From the NCBI RefSeq assembly GCF_003025615.1, contig NZ_PYMJ01000015.1, forward strand, positions 1-64,000: a DNA stretch of 64,000 nucleotides, in the 5' to 3' direction. Positions 1 to 7,690 of the stretch are shown in pieces. Below the pieces are notes generated by a model that made no database searches, was not told the DNA's origin, and saw only the letters and a list, made by a program, of their open reading frames with translations. The translations under genes were made by a program, and so were the position numbers. Numbering within the stretch: the stretch's first letter is position 1; every line of letters begins with the position of its first letter. The stretch is from Photobacterium frigidiphilum (GTDB lineage: Bacteria > Pseudomonadota > Gammaproteobacteria > Enterobacterales > Vibrionaceae).

Positions 1-50
1 CGACTGCTTTATAAGTTGCTGGGCATCAAACGATGTCTTCGTGGAGGCTT

Positions 51-125
51 GAGCCTAGTGCAGTGAAAGTTGCACGCTGGGTTCTTAGGGAGACGGCACT
101 TGGCAACAAGTGTCGTCCACCCGAC
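51..125 (+). ncRNA. 3' end of a group II intron (domains V and VI)
   Basis: Positions 51-84 fold as a textbook 34-nt domain V: a 7-bp basal helix opening with GAGCC and closing with GGGTTC, a 2-nt bulge on the 3' strand, a 7-bp upper helix and a GAAA tetraloop. Positions 92-117 then form an 11-bp hairpin with a GCAA loop, in the place of domain VI, and the sequence runs to a plausible intron 3' end in AC near 125. No bulged branch-point adenosine is obvious in domain VI. The reverse transcriptase and the rest of the intron would lie to the left of the window. The domain V identification is secure; the exact 3' boundary is inferred. Confidence 0.75.
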
Positions 126-330
126 CATTGTGCGTTAGGTTAAATACTTATTCATGTCCTGTTAATACAGCTTTGCAATACTAAGAGTTATCCGAATGTG
201 TGAGTATTAGCTTTGCGTTGTATGTGATTAAGAAAGATTACCTGATATACCCAGAAAAGACGAAATTTGGCTGTATATATAGCGTTAACTACCAAAAAAA
301 GGTTATATTGTGAACGATTAAAAGCATGGA

Positions 331-597
331 TTAGGTTGTGCTACCAGCTTCATTGAGCGCTCTACGTTCTTCGAGGATGGCTTCAAAAGCATCATGGATA
401 GGAGTTTCTTTATTAATGTTAGCTTCAACATGAATAACAGCTCCAGCTGCTTCAGCAAAAGCTTGTGCTGAGTTTGGTTTAGAGTGTGTTTCAGCCATCT
501 TATTGATTATATCGGCAGTAGATACGTCTGCTTTTTTAGCTCGATTTAGAGCGTTTCTGTCTTTACGAAATGCGCTCTGTTGTGTGAGTGTTCTCAT
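331..597 (-). CDS. Small hypothetical protein, 88 aa
   Basis: Unrecognised, charged, mostly helical 88-residue protein with a Lys/Arg-rich N-terminus (RKDRNALNRAKKAD) and no signal peptide or membrane segment. The ATG is preceded by a good ribosome site (AGAGGG, six bases upstream), which supports a real gene. It lies downstream of another small minus-strand gene (719-940), 121 bp away, and the two may be cotranscribed. The context of intron and IS remnants suggests mobile DNA. No function is proposed. Confidence 0.5.
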   Translation of the reverse strand: MRTLTQQSAFRKDRNALNRAKKADVSTADIINKMAETHSKPNSAQAFAEAAGAVIHVEANINKETPIHDAFEAILEERRALNEAGSTT

Positions 598-718
598 GAT
601 TCCCTCTAAATGTGTTTTGGTAATTTGACTTATACGCCCAGCAGAAAGGGTGTACTCTTTCGCTAGTTCTTTTTTTTTGTGTTCCTGTCCTAGATTTTTC
701 TCGAACTTCTATTGTGCC

Positions 719-940
719 TCAAACCGCTTTTTTCACGATGCGATTTACTCTAGCCGCACTCAAATCATAAATTTCAGCGACTTTCTTCTGTGGTAAACCA
801 GAGTTAACCGCGTTTTTGATTTCAAGATCGCGTATTGCTCTCTCATGCTTTTGGGTAATACTTTTAGTCTTCTCAATTTGAACCTGCATACCCCTAAGTT
901 TTCTTTCAAGCTCTTTGATTCTGTATTCATGATTGTCCAT
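719..940 (-). CDS. Small coiled-coil/HTH-like protein, 73 aa
   Basis: The first ~45 residues are heptad-like and highly charged (HEYRIKELERKLRGMQVQIE), which predicts a coiled coil. The last ~25 (GLPQKKVAEIYDLSAARVNR) look like a short helix-turn-helix of the kind seen in Hin-type resolvase tails and small phage or plasmid regulators. A strong Shine-Dalgarno (AAGGAG) precedes the ATG. DNA binding is inferred from the motif only; the family is not recognised. Confidence 0.55.
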   Translation of the reverse strand: MDNHEYRIKELERKLRGMQVQIEKTKSITQKHERAIRDLEIKNAVNSGLPQKKVAEIYDLSAARVNRIVKKAV

Positions 941-1132
941 AATACGCTCCTTAACGATAGTTAATGTAATAAGTAGATAGTCAATAACCTAATGAAACAA
1001 AAGATTTTATTAAATCCCGTAAGCTAACTTCAATCGGCTATACGAATTAGCTTACTTTGATAAAAACCTTGTTCCAAGGAACGATACGGTTCTATTTTAC
1101 GCCCCGATATTTTCCTTGATTTGGATAGAACT

Positions 1133-1972
1133 ATGACGAAAAAGAGACTAGATAGTCCATTAGTTAACCAATGGCTCATTGAGTTGGATGCAGTCATTAG
1201 ACATGAAGTATTGCACTACCTCGTTGAAAGTCGAGTCATCGAGGCTGGCGACTTATTCCTTGATCCATTACCTATGGCACTAGAGCAAGAGCTGCTTAGT
1301 GCCTTGCTTATTCATATGGATAAACTTTATGAAACTGAGGACGACACTGAGCTAGCAGAGCTAATAAGCTCGGTAGGATCTTTAGAGAGTCTGAATGCGA
1401 CGCAACGCTTCTTAGATGAACATGATTTTTTCTTACAAGTAATTGAAAAAACCAGTTTCGAAGACTTAAGTAAGCAAGCACAAAACGCACTTACCAATAA
1501 ATACCCGATTGCGATACGTACTGTAGAGTACTTGATGATACAAACAGGGGAAAATTGCCTGCCGCCATGCTTGAAGTCACCAAAGCTCAACGAATGCTTT
1601 AATATTGAAAACCTTTGGTTGGAGAATAACCTAGAAGAGATTCTTGTATTTCATACTGAGATAATCAAAAACCAGCGGAATGCCAAAAAGGTTAATCAAG
1701 ACAAACCTAAACTAGTCACCTCAAATAAGAAGTATGAATTAATTGATATTAAAATTGAGAAAAATAACGATGAAATACGTTTAATCAGCAACTACAAGTT
1801 AGCAAAGCTAAACAATAAGCATCGACAACAGGTTTTAGCTTACTGTGAAGAACTGGTAAAACACCATATTGAGCAATACACTTCAACCCAAAATCAAACC
1901 GAAACTTCAGATATCCCGATACCACCACCAGAGAAGATGCTAGCGATATATCATCGGTTTATATTGCATTAA
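1133..1972 (+). CDS. Hypothetical protein, about 279 aa
   Basis: Unrecognised soluble, acidic, helix-rich protein with no signal peptide or clear motif. The reading frame is open from a TTG at 1121, but the ATG at 1133 (MTKKRLDSP) is the more likely start. The C-terminal half is Lys/Asn-rich and the last ~25 residues contain a proline run (IPIPPPEK). A second small gene follows four bases after the stop, so the two are probably an operon. Its neighbours (intron end, IS6 copy) mark accessory DNA. Confidence 0.55.
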   Translation: MTKKRLDSPLVNQWLIELDAVIRHEVLHYLVESRVIEAGDLFLDPLPMALEQELLSALLIHMDKLYETEDDTELAELISSVGSLESLNATQRFLDEHDFFLQVIEKTSFEDLSKQAQNALTNKYPIAIRTVEYLMIQTGENCLPPCLKSPKLNECFNIENLWLENNLEEILVFHTEIIKNQRNAKKVNQDKPKLVTSNKKYELIDIKIEKNNDEIRLISNYKLAKLNNKHRQQVLAYCEELVKHHIEQYTSTQNQTETSDIPIPPPEKMLAIYHRFILH

Positions 1973-1976
1973 AAAC

Positions 1977-2258
1977 ATGAGTAAATACAAAGAGATAAAA
2001 GACTTAGAATATAACATGGAGTTTGATGGTTTCAGGAGTTTTATTAAAAGTCAACTATTTGATAAGTTTGATTTTTTACAAGAAGATTTTACGATTTGGC
2101 GCTCAAAAAATAATACAAAAGATGATTTAGATGATTTAGATGACTTAAATGCTTATATTTCCAACGTTTTAACCAAACGTATTAGTAAACATATAAATAA
2201 AACTCAACGTTTAATTAACGAGTATGAAGCGTTGTACTTTTCTTCCGAGGATGCCTAA
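1977..2258 (+). CDS. Hypothetical protein, 93 aa
   Basis: Small charged protein with an Asp/Leu-rich stretch near residues 50-58 (DDLDDLDDLNAY), coded by repeated gat-gat-tta units, which suggests slippage-prone DNA. It starts four bases after the stop of the upstream gene, so cotranscription is likely. There is no signal peptide or membrane segment. The family is not recognised. Confidence 0.5.
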   Translation: MSKYKEIKDLEYNMEFDGFRSFIKSQLFDKFDFLQEDFTIWRSKNNTKDDLDDLDDLNAYISNVLTKRISKHINKTQRLINEYEALYFSSEDA

Positions 2259-2910
2259 TTTCATTGGTAAGCAAACTAGCAATATTTTAGCCCTTTAATA
2301 GAACCCTCCCTGTCATTCATTTCAAAAGAAGAGCTTCGACTTATAAGTAATGTGAACTTAAATAACACCTGATTTGGCTGCTCAACATGCCCAGTAATGG
2401 AGACTTAGCATTAATTCTGCTAATTCATTTATTCGCTAATCTAGAAATGTACACAGCACGTTTATGTCCAAATCCGTTTTTGATATTGGCTTTCTTCAAA
2501 AAATTCTATGTTCGGTAATTTATGATTATCCAGTAATGGAAACTCCCTTGTTATTACGCTGTCACTCTTATTTTGTGTCATAAAACATACACGATTATTC
2601 ATCTATCTATTTAATAAATGTTAGAGATTAATTCTGAGGTGACAGCCACATAGATACTCTAAATTCATAACCTATACGTCACAGACGGCATGGCATACGT
2701 AAATGGCACGCTGTTTTCTGATTGATGTTTTAGTATTGATTGCTAGTAACGATTAATTGATTTCGAAGACTGGTTTTTATGTTTTAATTGGTATTATTTA
2801 TTAATGATAAAAACAGACTCTTAATGAAGATTTGTGTATGAACATTAGGGAAAGAAATTAGAGTACCAAAATCGGTAAAAACTGTTATTACTTTACAGGC
2901 TGTTTTGAAG
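2259..2910. other. Gene-free AT-rich stretch before IS6 copy A
   Basis: About 650 bases without a convincing gene on either strand. It contains a ~45-bp segment (2434-2478) that is imperfectly repeated at 16201-16245. It also holds two short matches to the inner left end of the IS6 copies (CCAGTAATGG near 2390 and 2532). These look like worn fragments of mobile DNA. Nothing else is seen. Confidence 0.4.
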
Positions 2911-3766
2911 GGCATGTTGCAAATAATTAGATAAGGTAGATCTAGCCAGTCATTGGCTTAAAGTTACGAGTAAATCACTTCAACATTGAATAAACGATTC
3001 ATAAAGGCGGATCTCTTCCGCACAAGGATTTCACGTTCATCATGACGTAACCAACAATCAAATTGCCCCTTGTTCAACATCCGTAATGATTCGAATCCCT
3101 GGATAGTTGACCAGGCTCGCTTTCGTATTTTGAAACCGCCGGTGGCGACAACAAGCTTCTTAATAGGTGCATGATCAGATTCAATACCATTCTTGAGATA
3201 CTTCACTTGTCGCTGTTCGACATCCGCTCGCAGTCGTCCCTCCTTCTTCAAGCGGGCTATCGCATTGGCGTATGAGGAATGCTTGTCGGTATTTAACGTT
3301 TTAGGCTGATTATCTAAGTCATAACATCTCAAGCAGCGCCTAAGAAACTGATACGCGGCTTCTTTATTACGTTTGTGAGAGAAATAGAAATCCAGCGTTA
3401 CGCCTTGTTTATTGATAGCACGGTAAAGGTAGTACCATTTCCCTTTCACTTTGACGTAGGTTTCATCGAGCTGTCACGATGAATCAGTCCGGATGAATTG
3501 ATGGCGACGTAACTTCTTACGTAATGCCAGTGCATATTCAATGAACCAACGATAAATAGTCGAACGATTAACCGAAATCCCTCGTTCTACCAGCATGTCA
3601 CTGAGGTTTGCGTAACTCATTGGGGTCGAACCATACCAACGAAGGCACCAAAGAATGATTTCAGGGGCAAAGTGTTTCCATTTGAATTCGGGGTTGGTCA
3701 TTGAGTCGCTAGATTAGATGGGAAAGAAGGAATTTTGAGCCTATACTGAATTTTTTGCAACAAGCC
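2911..3766 (-). mobile_element. IS6-family insertion sequence, copy A
   Basis: An ~856-bp element bounded by short inverted repeats: GGCATGTTGCAAA on the left and the complement of GGCTTGTTGCAAA on the right, matching the GG...TGTTGCAAA ends of the IS26/IS6 family. It holds one transposase frame on the minus strand, interrupted by a stop. The flanking 8-mers (ttttgaag and ctaaaaaa) do not match, so no target-site duplication is visible. Closely similar copies lie at 10337-11193 and 13881-14736 in the same orientation. Confidence 0.85.
2964..3701 (-). pseudogene. IS6-family transposase, copy A, nonsense-disrupted
   Basis: The frame corresponds to the 245-codon transposase of copy C. An in-frame TGA at 3471-3473 replaces the tryptophan codon of the SSWQLDET motif, directly before the first catalytic Asp, splitting the gene into 75- and 161-codon parts. 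The rest of the DDE core is kept, with Asp in NTDKHSSY and Glu in NGIESDHA. A full-length product would need stop-codon readthrough. Inactivation is therefore likely, though the ends could still be moved by another copy's enzyme. Confidence 0.85.
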
Positions 3767-3992
3767 CTAAAAAATGAAAAAACGTCAAAATTTATTATTT
3801 GCGACAGAACCCAAAACCGCCCTCAGTAACCCGCATGAGTTGAAACAAAAACTCACTAATAAGAAAAATTTAATATCAAAAACACCGATTATGCCATACA
3901 AAAGGTGATTTTGTTCACGAGTCACAGTGTTAGGGATTGATCATACAAATGATTGTGAATAATATTATTTGGAAATCAAATGAGTTATTTTT

Positions 3993-4472
3993 ATGCTGTC
4001 ATTAAATACTTTAAATAGAACAATTTCACCAAGTACCCCTTATTGCCACAATAATAACATGGTGGCATGGAGTCTAGGTAATATTGTCGAAATATGTGCC
4101 AGGGATAGCAGGTATAAAAAAGTAGATATTCAATCTTTTTTACATTGGGTTAAACCTGCAATATTACACGGACAATATAAACTCTTTTATACTCAAGATA
4201 ATATCAGATGCACAGGGTTTATTTTTTGGGCGTGGGTAAATAATGATACAGTTCATCGATACATAAATTCAAACCGATTTTTTTTACAACCTTCTGAATG
4301 GAATGAAGGACGTAACCTTATTATTGTTGACTATTGCGACTTAACAAAATCGTCAAACAACATAAGAAAGCTTTTTACTATAGCTGAATTAATTAATAAA
4401 AATGTGGATTCCATTAGTTATTGCGTAAGAAACGAAGTTGGTATACCTGAAAAAGTCAGGAAATTTAAATGA
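3993..4472 (+). CDS. HlyC-type acyltransferase of a microcin-like locus
   Basis: The 159-residue protein fits the RTX toxin-activating lysine acyltransferase (HlyC) family in length and motif order: LGNIVEIC near residue 28, PAILHGQYKLFY near 55, FIFWAWVN near 77, RYINSN near 88, and EWNEGRNLIIVD near 102. HlyC uses a His near its N-terminus and an Asp in the last motif. The Asp is present, but the His position (SPLHRNW in HlyC) reads DSRYKKV here. No RTX toxin is nearby. Instead a peptide precursor and its exporter follow, as for MceI/MchD of siderophore microcins, which are HlyC relatives that act with a partner (MceJ/MchC). It overlaps the next gene by four bases. The family call is good; the substrate is unknown. 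Confidence 0.75.
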   Translation: MLSLNTLNRTISPSTPYCHNNNMVAWSLGNIVEICARDSRYKKVDIQSFLHWVKPAILHGQYKLFYTQDNIRCTGFIFWAWVNNDTVHRYINSNRFFLQPSEWNEGRNLIIVDYCDLTKSSNNIRKLFTIAELINKNVDSISYCVRNEVGIPEKVRKFK

Positions 4473-5842
4473 TGAATATATGCACACATAAATTCCCCAA
4501 CATAAATAACACTGTTTTATTTGAGAAAGAACTGCCTAATATTAGTTTTGTTCCATTTGATGCCTATAAATTAAAAAATGCAGAGTTAATATGGTTCAAT
4601 AAAAAACTCGTAAAAGAATTAGGTATGTCTGTAAAAAATGCAGGAAAAGAAATTATAGATAATTATGCATATGTTTCTGATGGTTACACAAATACCAGAA
4701 ACATAGATAATTTGGATAAAAAGATATTTCTTGCAGATAGATATGGGTCTCGATATGAAGTGTGTAATGGCGGAAGTGCAAGATGTGGTATTAATGGAAA
4801 CTTTCAAATAAAGGGAATTGGAGCCAATCCTCTTGTTGCTATTAATATAGATGAACATCACTCTCATGGTAAACTCTGCTTATCAGAGGCTGTCAATGAG
4901 GCGATTTGGGGAGAAGTGTGTCATCAGCACCTTCCTCATGGAGCCGTCAGGACTTTAGCAATAATCAATACACACACAACAGTAAGAAGTTTTTACGGGC
5001 TTAATGAGACTAAAGTCTTACCATGCGCCTTAGCAATACGCCAAGTCGCCGTAAGACCTGCTCACTTTGAAAGATCAACATTTTTTTTCCCTGATGTAGC
5101 TTATCAAGAGTTACGCGATAATGATTGCGAACGCGTTAGACAAACTATTTCATTTTTACCTAAATTATTTAAATTGGATTGTAATAGTAAAAACGAATCT
5201 ATATATGATGTCCTAATTACATTTACTGAAAAATTAGCCGAACAAATTGCAGTCTCTCGCATACAGGGTATACCTCATCGGTCATTAACTAGCTCGAATG
5301 TGTGCGTTGACGGAAGATTTGTTGACTTTGGAACAATTACTGCGCTTCCTGATTTCTCAAATCATATTTTTGGGAGCGAACAGTTTGGTGTTTGGAACGA
5401 TCATTTGCTAATTATAAAATGGTTAAATCACTTAACGTTATTCATTAACAAGTACAGTGATGAGAAAATAGATAATGAAAAGTTCAACCATATAAAAGAA
5501 AACTTTATAAACAAGTTGAATACAACGGAGAACATTGAGTTATCTAGAGCATTAAGGCTTAAAGGTGTTAATTTCAATACCATCCAATCAATAAAACAAG
5601 AGCTTTGTAAAAATGGAAAGTTCATCAAGACCTTTGATGGCAGAGCAGATAAAGACCTTTTGGGTGAAATAGAACAAGCCGCAAGTAAATTTGGAATAAA
5701 GACCACCAGTGATATTAACTTTCCCTTAAGGAAATCCAAGTATTCACAAAAAGAAATAATAAATAACACATTAAGGAAAACAGCCGGAAGATCAATAAAA
5801 AACAAAGACATTGTAGAATATATAGACTCTTACATTAAATAG
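4469..5842 (+). CDS. SelO-like nucleotidyltransferase-fold protein, MceJ/MchC-position partner
   Basis: The 457-residue protein shows the pattern of SelO (YdiU) pseudokinase-fold AMP transferases. It has FQIKGIGANPL near residue 113 (SelO LKGaGpTP, ATP-binding Lys), LSEAVNEAIWGEVCHQHLP (SelO REfl.SEam..LgiP), RTLAI, and RPAHFERST. Near 270-290 HRSLTSSNVCVDGRFVDFGT matches SelO HG.mNTDNm...DYG, so the metal-binding Asn and Asp are kept. It starts with ATGATG overlapping the stop of the HlyC-like gene, so the two are translationally coupled and probably form a complex. The last ~120 residues are Lys-rich and less conserved. By position it corresponds to MceJ/MchC. Chemistry on the peptide (adenylylation, activation or conjugation) is inference. 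Confidence 0.7.
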   Translation: MMNICTHKFPNINNTVLFEKELPNISFVPFDAYKLKNAELIWFNKKLVKELGMSVKNAGKEIIDNYAYVSDGYTNTRNIDNLDKKIFLADRYGSRYEVCNGGSARCGINGNFQIKGIGANPLVAINIDEHHSHGKLCLSEAVNEAIWGEVCHQHLPHGAVRTLAIINTHTTVRSFYGLNETKVLPCALAIRQVAVRPAHFERSTFFFPDVAYQELRDNDCERVRQTISFLPKLFKLDCNSKNESIYDVLITFTEKLAEQIAVSRIQGIPHRSLTSSNVCVDGRFVDFGTITALPDFSNHIFGSEQFGVWNDHLLIIKWLNHLTLFINKYSDEKIDNEKFNHIKENFINKLNTTENIELSRALRLKGVNFNTIQSIKQELCKNGKFIKTFDGRADKDLLGEIEQAASKFGIKTTSDINFPLRKSKYSQKEIINNTLRKTAGRSIKNKDIVEYIDSYIK

Positions 5843-6007
5843 ATATATGTGATTCTGTGTGGTGGTATCATTGCTTGTTTTGATGTTAGCTGTAAATTAA
5901 ATCGAATAAAAGCATTTGAAATTTAACAACTACCTAAACATAAAAGTAACAGGTTCAATAAATGCGGGCAGCGCGTTTCAGCTGCTTTTATATGGAAAAT
6001 TATAAAT
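5843..6007. promoter_or_regulatory. Leader region of the peptide precursor
   Basis: AT-rich gap between the SelO-like gene and the precursor. A small GCAGC/GCTGC hairpin followed by TTTT (5968-5989) could attenuate upstream transcription. GGAAA lies 9 bases before the precursor ATG. A separate promoter for the precursor is likely but no clear -35/-10 pair was identified. Confidence 0.3.
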
Positions 6008-6322
6008 ATGTTTTGTTTAAGCGATGAAGAAATTTCAATGGTTGATGGTGGTGGCGAAGGAAACCCTACAGGATACAGTCCTAGTGGAAGCTATGGGCAT
6101 AGTGCGAGTTATGGCCATGGCGGAAATAGCGGCTACTCTTATGCTGCATCGAATAATGGCGGCCGCACAAGCAACTCCGATTTAAGTGGGCGCGGTCCAT
6201 CTGTTGGTTGTGTTGGGAGCACAATAGCTGGAACCATTATGGGCATGTCTGGCGGACCAGGTTGGGGAGCTATGGGTGGTGTTGCTGGTGCATACTCTGG
6301 CGGTTGTTTTGGCGGTCATTAG
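6008..6322 (+). CDS. Double-glycine-leader microcin-like precursor peptide
   Basis: The 104-residue product begins MFCLSDEEISMVDGG, a typical double-glycine leader (acidic, Leu/Ile/Met/Val at leader positions, GG at 14-15) for cleavage by the C39 peptidase encoded at 7691. The predicted 89-residue core is Gly/Ser rich with a Tyr-His-Gly-Ser segment (residues ~28-47). Its C-terminal half resembles class II bacteriocins (GSTIAGTIMGMSGGPGWGAM, small-residue helix motifs). Two core Cys (VGCVGS and GGCFGG) could form a disulfide. There is no lysine anywhere in the precursor, and the C-terminus is GGCFGGH rather than the Ser-rich tail of siderophore microcins. A strong terminator follows at once. 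Confidence 0.8.
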   Translation: MFCLSDEEISMVDGGGEGNPTGYSPSGSYGHSASYGHGGNSGYSYAASNNGGRTSNSDLSGRGPSVGCVGSTIAGTIMGMSGGPGWGAMGGVAGAYSGGCFGGH

Positions 6323-6328
6323 TAAGTC

Positions 6329-6357
6329 AAAACCAATCTCATTCGAGGTTGGTTTTT
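6329..6357 (+). terminator. Intrinsic terminator after the precursor gene
   Basis: A 12-bp stem (AAAACCAATCTC / GAGGTTGGTTTT, one G-T pair) with an ATTC loop and a T run, seven bases after the precursor stop. It lies between the precursor and the export genes. Partial readthrough would give abundant precursor mRNA and less transporter mRNA. Confidence 0.8.
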
Positions 6358-6422
6358 AAATCCATTACACTAAATGACTGGCTGTTATTATTTATTCATC
6401 AACAAGTAAAATCAATTTTATC

Positions 6423-7688
6423 ATGACACCATCACAAAAAGAAATATATAGAAAAGACTTTATTGCATCACAAGGACAAAAGAATGGTGATATATTAATT
6501 CCAGCCAGCTTAAATATAAGAGCATTTACTTCATTGTGTTTTTTTATTGTTGTAGCTATATTTCTTTTCATTTTTCACGGTGAGTATACTCGAAAAGTTA
6601 AATTAGAAGGGGTGGTAATGCCATCCACTGGTATCATTAAAATAACGACTAACACTGATGGCCAAATCATTCACACATTTGTTAAAGAAGGTGACAATGT
6701 TTATGCTGGTGATAAGTTATATCAAATCAGTGGAGAGCAATATGATCAATTTGGAAAAGGAATGTTAGCCTCGATGTCCGAATCACTTTCGAAGCAAACT
6801 GTTATTTCGCAACAGCAATACCAACAAGGAAAAAAACTAATTAGTTTAAAACTAAATGCATTAAAAGATAAAGAAATTAAATTGATTTTAGAACGAAAAA
6901 GCTCTAGATCTACATTGCAGTTAGCTATAAGCCAATCTAAGTTAAAAACTTTTGCAGAACAACGTTTTGAAACTCTAGCCAAGAAGGGTTTTGTTTCAGA
7001 ATTGGATTTTCAACAAAAACAAATAGAGGTGGTAATTGCAAATGAAAATATTGAAGAAAAACGCCTAGCATTGCTACATACCGATAGAGAGTTGTTAGAT
7101 ATTAGGAATGAACTAAAAGAAATCGCTTTAGAAGTAAATAAAATAAAGCTGGATTTTGATGGTCAGCAGCAGGAACTTAGACAAAAACAAGTAGAATTAT
7201 TAACACGAATAAATACAACAATTAATTCACCGGTTGATGGTTCAATAGCTGCAGTACTTTCCAAGCTAGGACAAAAAGTAAGTAGCAGCACAGTAATGCT
7301 AACACTTGTTCCGACTGATGCAAAATTACAAGTTGAACTTTATGCTCCAAGTAAAGCTATCGGTTTCATTGGTTTAGGTCAAAATGTCGGATTAAGATTT
7401 ACCCCCTTCCCATATGAGAAATTTGGCATACAGCATGGAGAAGTTGTGAAAGTTTCTCGGGCTTCTCTATCTCCTGTTGATATGGTTTCAACAGTACCTA
7501 TATCACTCAACCCAAACGAAACCTATTATCGAATTATTGTCAATTTAGATAAAAAAAGTGTTACAGCATATGGAAAAGAAGAACCGCTTCTTGTTGGTAT
7601 GACTGTTTCAGCGGCCGTGGATCTTGATACTCGTTATTTATACGAGTGGTTACTTGAACCACTTTGGAGATTAAAAGGAAATATATAA
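6423..7688 (+). CDS. HlyD-family membrane fusion protein of the peptide exporter
   Basis: The 421-residue periplasmic adaptor resembles CvaA/MchE. It has a cytoplasmic N-terminus, one membrane helix at about residues 36-53 (SLCFFIVVAIFLFIF), and a lipoyl-type half (EGDNVYAGDKLYQISG, ~86-101). A long coiled-coil hairpin follows (~115-255), then the second lipoyl half and beta-barrel (TINSPVDGSIAAVL near 266). It would link the ABC exporter at 7691 to an outer-membrane TolC channel, which is not encoded here and is presumably the host's. It overlaps the reading frame of the next gene's extended form and is certainly in one operon with it. Confidence 0.9.
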   Translation: MTPSQKEIYRKDFIASQGQKNGDILIPASLNIRAFTSLCFFIVVAIFLFIFHGEYTRKVKLEGVVMPSTGIIKITTNTDGQIIHTFVKEGDNVYAGDKLYQISGEQYDQFGKGMLASMSESLSKQTVISQQQYQQGKKLISLKLNALKDKEIKLILERKSSRSTLQLAISQSKLKTFAEQRFETLAKKGFVSELDFQQKQIEVVIANENIEEKRLALLHTDRELLDIRNELKEIALEVNKIKLDFDGQQQELRQKQVELLTRINTTINSPVDGSIAAVLSKLGQKVSSSTVMLTLVPTDAKLQVELYAPSKAIGFIGLGQNVGLRFTPFPYEKFGIQHGEVVKVSRASLSPVDMVSTVPISLNPNETYYRIIVNLDKKSVTAYGKEEPLLVGMTVSAAVDLDTRYLYEWLLEPLWRLKGNI

Positions 7689-7690
7689 AT

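Noticed and set aside
3947..3970. Fur-box-like sequence before the HlyC-like gene (AAATGATTGTGAATAATA)
   Set aside because: Only about 11 of 19 positions match the consensus, expected by chance in AT-rich DNA, so iron control of the peptide locus is not claimed.
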